A stretch of 11,286 nucleotides of DNA from an uncultured Nitrososphaerales archaeon (GTDB lineage: Archaea; Thermoproteota; Nitrososphaeria; Nitrososphaerales; JAAOZN01), in assembly GCA_938029515.1 (NCBI GenBank), contig CALJAQ010000164.1:1-11286 (forward strand), in the 5' to 3' direction. Below the pieces are notes generated by a model. It worked only from the letters and a program-made list of their open reading frames with translations, was not told the origin of the DNA and ran no database searches. The first letter of the stretch is position 1. Every line of letters begins with the position of its first letter. Positions 6,095 through 11,286 of the stretch are shown in pieces. A program made the translations under genes and the position numbers.

Positions 6095-6816
6095 CCTTGG
6101 AGCTCATACCCGCAGTAGACCTTATGAAAGGTAAGGTTGTGAGGCTCTACAGAGGATTAGCTACTAAAGCGAAGATATACTACACAAACCCCTTACACGC
6201 CGCGCAAAGATGGGTTAGAGAAGGCGCGAAGACCCTACATATAATCGACTTAGACGCAGCACTAGGCTCTGGAGAAAACATAGAGCAGATAGAGCAGATA
6301 GTAAAGAAACTCGATGTAAAAGTTCAGGTAGGGGGTGGAATAAGAAGCGTAGAGAAGGCAGAGAAGCTCATAAAAACTGGTGTACACCGCATAATCGTAG
6401 GAACCAAAGCTTTAAGCGAGAGAGGCTTCGCCAAAGAACTTGTATACAAATATGGTGCGCAGAGGATAGTCTTCGCCTTAGACTACGCGCGAAATCAGGT
6501 GTTAATCGAAGGCTGGACAAAACAAAGCGGTGTAAAGGTGAAAGACGCTGTAGAAGCGGTGAAGCAAATAGGCGCTGAATACATACTCCTAACATCAAAG
6601 GAGAGAGACGGCACACTACTCGGACCAGACTACAAAACAGTAGAAGAAAACTCAAAGAACAGCAACCTTAAGATCATAGCGGCGGGAGGGGTTAGAAACA
6701 TAGAACACGTATTGAAACTAAAGCAGGTCGGAGCCTACGCCTGCATACTCGGCACTTGCCTATACGAAGGAACAATCAGGTTAAAAGACGCTATGAAAGC
6801 TGTGGGAGAGGGTTAA
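6091..6816 (+). CDS. hisA: ProFAR isomerase (HisA)
   Basis: Isomerises ProFAR to PRFAR by an Amadori rearrangement, feeding HisF. At 241 residues it is a single (beta-alpha)8 barrel. The catalytic aspartates are D10 (IPAVDLMKGKVVRL) and D131 (VFALDYARN). Phosphate-binding glycine loops are VGGGIRS (80-86) and AAGGVRN (197-203). The TSKERDGTLLGPD segment (168-180) is the HisA form of the barrel strand that in HisF reads TSIDRDGT. That difference, and the absence of a W-V-containing TrpF signature, argue for HisA and not HisF; possible dual HisA/TrpF (PriA) activity cannot be excluded from sequence alone. It overlaps hisH by four bases. Confidence 0.94.
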   Translation: MTLELIPAVDLMKGKVVRLYRGLATKAKIYYTNPLHAAQRWVREGAKTLHIIDLDAALGSGENIEQIEQIVKKLDVKVQVGGGIRSVEKAEKLIKTGVHRIIVGTKALSERGFAKELVYKYGAQRIVFALDYARNQVLIEGWTKQSGVKVKDAVEAVKQIGAEYILLTSKERDGTLLGPDYKTVEENSKNSNLKIIAAGGVRNIEHVLKLKQVGAYACILGTCLYEGTIRLKDAMKAVGEG

Positions 6817-6817
6817 A

Positions 6818-7582
6818 ATGCTCTCCAAGAGAATCATACCCTGCCTAGATGTTGACCGAGGAAGAGTACTCAAAGGAGTAAGATTCAATGGGCTAAGGGA
6901 TGCCGGAGACCCTGTTGAATTGGCCTGTAAATACCGTGATGAAGGCGCTGATGAACTAGTCTTCCTCGACATAACAGCATCACTCGAGAAGCGTGAAACC
7001 TTAAAGAAGTTAGTTAAAGACGTAGCCTCAAACCTAGACATACCATTCACAGTAGGAGGGGGTATAAGAAGCTTAGAAGACGCCAGAGAGCTGCTGTGCA
7101 GCGGCGCAGACAAAGTTACGGTAAACACAGCGGCAGTAGAGAAACCAGATCTAGTATCTAAGATGTCAAAACACTTTGGAAGCCAGTGTACAGTGGTCTC
7201 AATAGACGCTAAAAAAACAGGCAACACACCCTCAGGCTACGAAGTATACACATACGGCGCCAGAAGACCCACAGGGTTAGATGCTGTAGAATGGGCTAGG
7301 AGGGTGGAAGGACTGGGTGCAGGTGAAATACTCTTAACATCTATAGATAGAGACGGCACAGAAGACGGATACGAAATTAACTTAACCAAGATGGTCTGCG
7401 ACTCAGTAAACATACCAGTTATAGCAAGTGGCGGCTGCGGTAGACCAGAACACATACTTGAAGTCTTTGTGAAGACTTCAGCAGACGCAGCGCTGGCAGC
7501 ATCCATCTTCCACTACAACACTCACCCTATACCTCAAGTCAAAGAATTTCTTAGGGTTAGAGGAGTAGTGGTCAGAATTTGA
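6818..7582 (+). CDS. hisF: Imidazole glycerol phosphate synthase, cyclase subunit (HisF)
   Basis: Uses ammonia from HisH to turn PRFAR into imidazole glycerol phosphate and AICAR. At 254 residues it has the standard length. The catalytic pair is D11 ([14 protein letters not shown]) and D130 (VVSIDAKK). R5 belongs to the conserved salt-bridge gate at the barrel bottom. Phosphate loops are TVGGGIRS (78-85) and [25 protein letters not shown] is the typical HisF strand. The C-terminus keeps [10 protein letters not shown]. The ATG comes one base after the hisA stop, and the gene ends in TTGA, overlapping hisI by four bases. AICAR released here goes to purine synthesis. Confidence 0.96.
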   Translation: MLSKRIIPCLDVDRGRVLKGVRFNGLRDAGDPVELACKYRDEGADELVFLDITASLEKRETLKKLVKDVASNLDIPFTVGGGIRSLEDARELLCSGADKVTVNTAAVEKPDLVSKMSKHFGSQCTVVSIDAKKTGNTPSGYEVYTYGARRPTGLDAVEWARRVEGLGAGEILLTSIDRDGTEDGYEINLTKMVCDSVNIPVIASGGCGRPEHILEVFVKTSADAALAASIFHYNTHPIPQVKEFLRVRGVVVRI

Positions 7583-7899
7583 AGGTTGACGAAATAGACT
7601 TTAAGAAAGGAGGGGGGCTGGTGCCAGTAGTAGCCCAAGACGCCGAAAGCAGAGAGATCCTTATGCTAGCCTACGCCAACAAAGAGGCGTTAGATAAAAC
7701 TAGGCAGACAGGCTACGCACACTATTACAGCAGATCGAGGAGGAGAATATGGATGAAGGGTGAAGAATCTGGAAACAGGCAGAAAGTCATCAAGATATTA
7801 GTGGACTGCGATGCAGACTCACTCATCTACTTAGTTGAACAGACTGGAGTAGCTTGCCATACTGGAAATAAAAGCTGCTTCTACCGATTAGTGGAATAA
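7579..7899 (+). CDS. hisI: Phosphoribosyl-AMP cyclohydrolase (HisI)
   Basis: Opens the adenine ring of phosphoribosyl-AMP (step 3). The 106-residue protein carries [11 protein letters not shown] (58-68) and then DCDAD (76-80), whose aspartates bind magnesium. The zinc cysteines are C77, C93 (ACHTG) and C100 (SCFYR). Only the PRA-CH domain is present: there is no fused or neighbouring HisE (PRA-PH) domain. It starts at TTG 7579, forming a TTGA overlap with the hisF stop, which implies coupled translation. It is the last gene of the operon; no U-rich terminator is obvious after it. Confidence 0.95.
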   Translation: MKVDEIDFKKGGGLVPVVAQDAESREILMLAYANKEALDKTRQTGYAHYYSRSRRRIWMKGEESGNRQKVIKILVDCDADSLIYLVEQTGVACHTGNKSCFYRLVE

Positions 7900-7944
7900 A
7901 AACATAAAATGCGTATAGTATAGCTAAAAGTTAACATAATGATG

Positions 7945-7952
7945 CTTATATC
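7945..7952 (+). promoter_or_regulatory. TATA box of the threonine synthase gene
   Basis: CTTATATC lies in the 77-base gap after hisI, about 29 bases from box centre to the ATG at 7977. This places the transcription start at or next to the start codon, so the message is probably leaderless. It marks a separate transcription unit after the his operon. Confidence 0.55.
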
Positions 7953-7976
7953 AACCCTGAAGAAGGGCAACTTAGA

Positions 7977-9200
7977 ATGGGCAAGATATCGCACCTGGAA
8001 TGCAGAGAATGCCACAGACACTACCCAGCAGAAAAACTCTACTTCTGCCCAGAGTGCTTTGGCCCACTCGATGTGAAATATAGGTGTGAGGAAGTAGATT
8101 GGAGGAAAGACAGTTTTCAACACGCGCCTAAAAACCTCTGGAGATACCTTGAACTCCTCCCTATAGAAGATGAAAGCAACATAGTAAACATAGAAGCAGG
8201 CTACACACCACTCATCAAAGCGACAAATCTAGGTAGACTACTTGGGTTAAAGAACCTCTACATAAAGAACGACACCGTCAACCCAACCTTCTCATTTAAA
8301 GATAGGCCAGCTGGGGTAGGGGTTTCAAAAGCGCTTGAGCTAGGGTTAAAGTCAGTCGGCTGCGCATCCACAGGCAACCTAGCTGCAGCGACCGCAGCAT
8401 ATGCGGCGAAAGCCGGTTTAAGATGCTACATATTTGTGCCAAGAGGTGTTGAACCTGAGAAGATCACACACGCTCTAACCTACTCCCCCACAGTCATAGA
8501 GGTTAACGGCAGCTATGACACAGCAAACAGAATAGCAGCGCAGGCAGCAGAAGCATACGAGATAGGCGTAGTGAATATAAACCTCCGCACATATTATGTA
8601 GAGGGGTCAAAGACACTAGGTTTTGAAGTCGCTGAGCAGCTCAACTGGAGGACCCCAGACCACATTGTGGCACCCGTAGGCAGCGGCGCTATGCTCCACG
8701 CGATATCAAAGGGATTCGAAGAGCTAGAGCAGATAGGGTTGATCAGCTCATCTAAAGTAAAGTTTACCGCAGCGCAGGGAAGAGGGTGCGCACCTATTGT
8801 AGAAGCCTTCCGAAAAGGTTTAGACTTCGTAGAACCTGTTGAGCACCCTAACACAATAGCTAAGAGCCTGGCGATAGGAGAGCCTGGCGATGGCGTTTAT
8901 GTGCTGAGGAAGTTAAGGCAAAGTGGAGGATACGCCGAAGATGTAAGCGACCTAGAGATAGTTGAGGGGATAAAGCTGCTCGCCAAGACTGAAGGAATCT
9001 TTTCCGAACCAGCTGGGGGCGTAGTCATAGGCGCTCTAAAAAGACTCGTCGAAGAAGGTAGAATAGAGTCAGATGAAACTGTCATCTGCCTAATCACAGG
9101 CAGCGGACTTAAGGCCGCTGAAGCCATCACACCACACCTACCTCAGCCGCTAACCATAGAGCCGGAGCTAGAAACAGTAGCCCAGATCATAGCGAGGTAG
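7977..9200 (+). CDS. thrC: Threonine synthase-family PLP enzyme with N-terminal zinc ribbon
   Basis: Threonine synthase converts O-phosphohomoserine to threonine with PLP. The 407 residues match the archaeal type. Residues 9-27 form a zinc ribbon (C9, C12, C24, C27) that is common in archaeal threonine synthases. The PLP lysine is K108 in PTFSFKDRPAG. Phosphate/PLP loops are STGNLAAATAAYAAKAG and VAPVGSGAML. The C-terminus has TEGIFSEPAGGVVIG and LITGSGLKA, typical of fold type II beta-family enzymes. The start ATG is placed by the TATA spacing, and the zinc ribbon begins right after it. It is followed 10 bases later by a MoaD/ThiS-like sulfur carrier, so a related reaction that puts sulfide on the same or a similar substrate is possible; cysteate synthase-like activity is another alternative. 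Confidence 0.88.
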   Translation: MGKISHLECRECHRHYPAEKLYFCPECFGPLDVKYRCEEVDWRKDSFQHAPKNLWRYLELLPIEDESNIVNIEAGYTPLIKATNLGRLLGLKNLYIKNDTVNPTFSFKDRPAGVGVSKALELGLKSVGCASTGNLAAATAAYAAKAGLRCYIFVPRGVEPEKITHALTYSPTVIEVNGSYDTANRIAAQAAEAYEIGVVNINLRTYYVEGSKTLGFEVAEQLNWRTPDHIVAPVGSGAMLHAISKGFEELEQIGLISSSKVKFTAAQGRGCAPIVEAFRKGLDFVEPVEHPNTIAKSLAIGEPGDGVYVLRKLRQSGGYAEDVSDLEIVEGIKLLAKTEGIFSEPAGGVVIGALKRLVEEGRIESDETVICLITGSGLKAAEAITPHLPQPLTIEPELETVAQIIAR

Positions 9201-9210
9201 ATCAAGGGAG

Positions 9211-9492
9211 ATGCCAGAGGTAACAGTCACATTACCAGCACCACTAGCATCAGCACTAGGCGGAAACAGGGAAACTAAGATTCAGGCATCAAGCATACGT
9301 GAGTTAATCAAAGCATTAGGCGAAAGATACGGTGAAGCATTAACACGCAGAGTACTAGACCAAGAAGGAAGACTGAATCCAGCAATAAACATCTACGTAA
9401 ACGGAAGAAACATAAGAAACATAGGCGGCCTAGAAACACCTCTAAGAGAAGGTGACAGAATCACAATCCTCCCAGCAGTAGCAGGAGGGTAA
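9211..9492 (+). CDS. MoaD/ThiS-family ubiquitin-like sulfur carrier protein
   Basis: A 93-residue beta-grasp protein ending in VAGG, the C-terminal diglycine that is adenylated and turned into a thiocarboxylate in this family. The body shows the family pattern: VTVTLPAPLASALGG, a helix around SIRELIKALGERYG, NPAINIYVNGRNI, then the GGLETPLREGDRITILPAVAGG end (the last part only is quoted as ITILPAVAGG in the family motif). Family roles include molybdopterin, thiamine, tRNA thiolation, protein conjugation (SAMP) and cysteine or methionine sulfur supply. The ATG lies 10 bases after the threonine synthase stop, with AAGGGAG directly upstream, so the two are probably made together. No molybdenum-cofactor, thiamine or E1 gene is in the window to choose a role. 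Confidence 0.87.
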   Translation: MPEVTVTLPAPLASALGGNRETKIQASSIRELIKALGERYGEALTRRVLDQEGRLNPAINIYVNGRNIRNIGGLETPLREGDRITILPAVAGG

Positions 9493-9541
9493 AAAGCTGC
9501 TTTGCCGCAAAATTATTTGAGCTAGTTGTCCAATCCTTCTA

Positions 9542-9605
9542 CCCTCTTGTGACTTAATATTAGCCACGCTTCAAGTGATTGGCTAATGATGCTTTGGTAA
9601 GAGGG
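9542..9605 (+). other. Nested stem structure downstream of the sulfur-carrier gene
   Basis: CCCTCTT (9542-9548) pairs with AAGAGGG (9599-9605). Inside it ATTAGCCA (9559-9566) pairs with TGGCTAAT (9580-9587). The two stems are coaxial around a 7/8-base internal loop. A third small hairpin, CTTCT/AGAAG, follows at 9612-9626. The structure starts about 50 bases after the MoaD-like stop. It could be a 3' UTR or processing structure, or a small RNA. No U-run follows, so it is not a classical terminator. Confidence 0.35.
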
Positions 9606-9647
9606 AAACATCTTCTTTAGCAGAAGCTCCTATGCCCTTAATGTTGA

Positions 9648-9815
9648 TTGCATAAGAAGGTTCTAGGCTTAGTGCTGATCATAATCCTTGCTTTCATACG
9701 CTCATACAGGCTCCCATATAGGCAGATCTACATGCTAACAGCTGGCTCTTTAACAGAGCCTAAAAGTCGTACAATGAAGCCTTTGTGGCAAGGGAGCAGA
9801 GAATCTATAGACTAG
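9648..9815 (+). CDS. 55-codon reading frame with a signal-like N-terminus (hypothetical or remnant)
   Basis: Opens with TTG 9648, directly after an in-frame TGA, and ends at TAG 9813-9815. The N-terminus, HKKVLGLVLIIILAF, is a basic start followed by a hydrophobic core, as in a signal peptide or membrane anchor. The rest is RSYRLPYRQIYMLTAGSLTE and a tail with KPLWQGSRE. No good ribosome site is seen. It sits directly upstream of a permease gene, where sulfonate/taurine-type importers often have their lipoprotein-like binding-protein gene, so it could be the truncated start of such a gene. That is inference; chance is equally possible. Confidence 0.25.
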   Translation: MHKKVLGLVLIIILAFIRSYRLPYRQIYMLTAGSLTEPKSRTMKPLWQGSRESID

Positions 9816-9817
9816 AG

Positions 9818-9832
9818 GAGGTTGTCAACCTC
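9818..9832. promoter_or_regulatory. 15-base perfect palindrome at the ABC promoter (candidate operator)
   Basis: GAGGTTGTCAACCTC has perfect 7-base arms around one central base. Its right end touches the TATA-like TCTAAATA at 9831-9838, so it covers the BRE position, where a bound repressor would block TFB/TBP. The position and symmetry suggest a dimeric regulator; its identity is unknown. Confidence 0.45.
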
Positions 9833-9838
9833 TAAATA
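9831..9838 (+). promoter_or_regulatory. Probable TATA box of the ABC transporter genes
   Basis: TCTAAATA lies about 30 bases before ATG 9866, close to the spacing seen at the threonine synthase gene. A second AT-rich element, the palindrome ACTATA-AG-TATAGT at 9841-9854, lies only about 20 bases from the ATG, and is better read as a second binding site or an alternative TATA box. Confidence 0.4.
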
Positions 9839-9865
9839 CTACTATAAGTATAGTGTAGTGGTGGC

Positions 9866-10657
9866 ATGAGCAGAGTTTCTGAGGTTGAAGAGTGGGCTAA
9901 GCCTGAATCAGTAGCCGCTAAGACGCTTGGTAGACTCAGGTTGGGGAAGGAGGCTATAATCTCATTGATACTTTTTGGCGTAGCTTGGCAGATCGTCTCA
10001 TTCTTTACACCACCCTACATCGTACCAGGTTGGCAAGTTATTTTTGATAAGATGATTCGGCTTCAGCCACATCAGATTTATGTTACTGTAGTTAGGGTTA
10101 TTTTGGCTCTTGTTGTCTCATTCGGTTTAGGTGTGTTAGGCGCTGTGCTCATGTACCTCTCTAGGAGGCTTGAGAACTACATCTCCCCTCTTGTTAAGCT
10201 CGTTATGGCTGTGCCTGTTATATGCTGGATACTCTTCGCGGTGCTGTGGTTTAGCGCTGTTGAGTTTCGAATCTTTTTTATATTGACTATAGTCTGCTGC
10301 CCAGTCTTCCTAGTAGATGTGCTCGATGCGCTTAAAGGTGTGCCTAAAGACCTTAGGGATATGATGCTTTCTTTTAGACCCACTAGGTTGCAGTATATAC
10401 GGAAGCTGCTGCTTCCAGCTGTTGTGCCAGCTGTATTGACGAGTTGGAAGATCAACCTTAGTCTAGCGATTAGGGTAGTTACGATAGCTGAGCTGGTAGG
10501 GGCTGTATCTGGTATAGGTTTTGCGCTTAACATCGCGCAGGCAAACTTTTCAGTAGCAGAAGTCTTCGCCTGGACTATCGTCTTGATAGCCATACTCCTC
10601 GCAGCTCAGGTGCCTGTCTCTTGGGTTGAATCTAAGGCTCTAAGGTGGCGTCTCTGA
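9866..10657 (+). CDS. ABC importer permease, sulfonate/nitrate/taurine type
   Basis: Inner-membrane channel of a nitrate/sulfonate/taurine-type ABC importer (SsuC/TauC-like). The 263 residues contain about six hydrophobic spans, beginning near residue 30 (IISLILFGVAWQIVSFF) and ending near 240-255. The cytoplasmic EAA-type loop that docks the ATPase is around residues 170-210, including RPTRLQYIRKLLLPAVVPAV, followed by ELVGAVSGIGFALNIAQ, which is typical of this subfamily. The substrate cannot be read from the permease: relatives carry sulfonates, nitrate, thiamine precursors and others. GGTGG lies just before ATG 9866. The gene end overlaps the ATPase start as TGATG, and no intact binding-protein gene is in the window. 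Confidence 0.92.
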   Translation: MSRVSEVEEWAKPESVAAKTLGRLRLGKEAIISLILFGVAWQIVSFFTPPYIVPGWQVIFDKMIRLQPHQIYVTVVRVILALVVSFGLGVLGAVLMYLSRRLENYISPLVKLVMAVPVICWILFAVLWFSAVEFRIFFILTIVCCPVFLVDVLDALKGVPKDLRDMMLSFRPTRLQYIRKLLLPAVVPAVLTSWKINLSLAIRVVTIAELVGAVSGIGFALNIAQANFSVAEVFAWTIVLIAILLAAQVPVSWVESKALRWRL

Positions 10658-11286
10658 TGCCTCTTATCAAGGTAGATGCTCTGCGGAAGGTGTATGTCCA
10701 AGCAGCGTCATCAGCTAGAGTTGTAGCCATAGAGAATCTAACCTTCGACATCGAGGAGCATGAAATAGTGTCGATAGTGGGGCAGACTGGATGCGGGAAA
10801 TCAACCTTCCTCAACATACTCATGGGCTTGGAGAAGCCTTCTTCAGGTAAGCTAGAGGTAGACGGTAAAGAGCCTTACAGAGACTTTAACAGCTTAAGAG
10901 GAAAGATGGGCATAGTCTTCCAGCAGGATAGGCTTCTACCTTGGAGAAGAGCCTTAGATAACGTGAAGATCGGGCTTGAAGTATTAGGATACGCGCCTGA
11001 GGAGCAGGTTAAGCTCGCTTCACAATGGCTCAGCAGACTCGGGTTGGCGAACTTCCTAAACGCATATCCTAGTGAGCTATCAGGAGGCATGAGGCAAAGG
11101 GTAGCCCTAGCCAGAGCCCTCTGTATAGATCCGAAGATTATACTACTCGACGAAGCCTTTGGGCACCTCGATGAAGTTACTGCGAGTAAGCTTCGCAGAG
11201 ACTTTTTGGATCTGGTTTACGCGGCGAGGAAGACCGCTGTATTCGTAACTCACCAGCTCGACGAAGCCATAGAGATCGGAAATAGG
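10657..11286 (+). CDS. ABC importer ATPase, sulfonate/nitrate/taurine type (partial, cut at right edge)
   Basis: Energises the permease encoded just upstream. ATG 10657 shares its A with the permease TGA. The frame is open for 210 codons to the window edge. Motifs in order are Walker A GQTGCGKST (42-50), Q-loop FQQDRLLPW (88-96), ABC signature LSGGMRQRVALARAL (141-155), Walker B IILLDEAFGHLDE (161-173) with catalytic E166, and H-loop H199 (VTHQLDEA). The DRLLPWR stretch after the Q-loop is typical of SsuB/TauB/ThiZ-like ATPases. The D-loop region reads DEAFGHLDE where DEPFGALD is usual. Only the last part of the protein, about 40 residues, should be missing. Confidence 0.95.
   Translation, partial: MPLIKVDALRKVYVQAASSARVVAIENLTFDIEEHEIVSIVGQTGCGKSTFLNILMGLEKPSSGKLEVDGKEPYRDFNSLRGKMGIVFQQDRLLPWRRALDNVKIGLEVLGYAPEEQVKLASQWLSRLGLANFLNAYPSELSGGMRQRVALARALCIDPKIILLDEAFGHLDEVTASKLRRDFLDLVYAARKTAVFVTHQLDEAIEIGNR

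Larger units (their letters stand above)
9493..9865. other. Gene-poor stretch between the sulfur carrier and the ABC genes
   Basis: Contains the nested stems at 9542-9605, a short hairpin GGCTCT/AGAGCC at 9744-9760, a 55-codon frame at 9648-9815, and the ABC promoter region with two palindromes (9818-9854). No gene of normal length, tRNA or insertion-sequence end is seen. Confidence 0.5.

Noticed and set aside
6781..7227. 148-codon minus-strand open frame opposite hisF
   Set aside because: Shadow of hisF; the translation is low-complexity and the + strand gene has all catalytic residues.
9744..9760. Hairpin GGCTCT/AGAGCC as a terminator
   Set aside because: Six-base stem without a following T-run, and it lies inside the 55-codon frame; archaeal termination does not need such a hairpin.
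10177..10593. 138-codon minus-strand open frame opposite the permease
   Set aside because: Shadow of the permease gene, with a Ser/Thr/Ala-rich translation and no ribosome site.

Overview
The window reads as archaeal DNA, most likely from a TACK-group lineage (Thaumarchaeota or Aigarchaeota-like). The support is archaeal TATA boxes instead of -35/-10 promoters, GGTG-type ribosome sites, four-base start/stop overlaps between genes, unfused hisI and hisB, and a zinc-ribbon threonine synthase. The lineage call is an inference from style and gene order, not from a search. All well-supported genes lie on the + strand.

Layout. (1) 1-605: the C-terminal end of a large membrane protein, probably glycosyltransferase-like, cut by the window edge. 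(2) 611-973: a small winged-helix DNA-binding protein whose start is wrapped in inverted repeats. (3) 974-1461: a region with no intact gene. It holds a tiny reading frame, an apparently broken minus-strand gene (about 1047-1296), and the promoter and leader of the histidine operon. (4) 1462-7899: a tight histidine-biosynthesis operon, hisG - hisD - HAD phosphatase - hisB - hisH - hisA - hisF - hisI. (5) 7945-9492: threonine synthase with its own TATA box, followed by a MoaD/ThiS-type sulfur carrier. (6) 9493-9865: a gene-poor stretch with RNA-like hairpins, a 55-codon reading frame with a signal-like N-terminus, and a promoter with two palindromes. (7) 9866-11286: permease and ATPase of a sulfonate/nitrate/taurine-type ABC importer, the ATPase cut by the right edge.

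The histidine genes cover ATP-phosphoribosyltransferase (HisG), PRA-CH (HisI), ProFAR isomerase (HisA), IGP synthase (HisH + HisF), IGP dehydratase (HisB) and histidinol dehydrogenase (HisD). The HAD protein is a good candidate for histinol-phosphate phosphatase, that is, histidinol-phosphate phosphatase. HisE and HisC are not in the window. The most important observation is that hisD appears broken or recoded. Its conserved N-terminus lies in another frame upstream of an 8-A run, with a CTG codon overlapping the hisG stop as the only plausible start.

Other points worth checking are the threonine synthase/sulfur-carrier pair, the hidden minus-strand remnant before hisG, a 13-codon reading frame at the predicted his transcription start, and the palindromes over the ABC promoter. 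The + strand also alternates between G/T-rich and A/C-rich codon usage without any change in gene direction.
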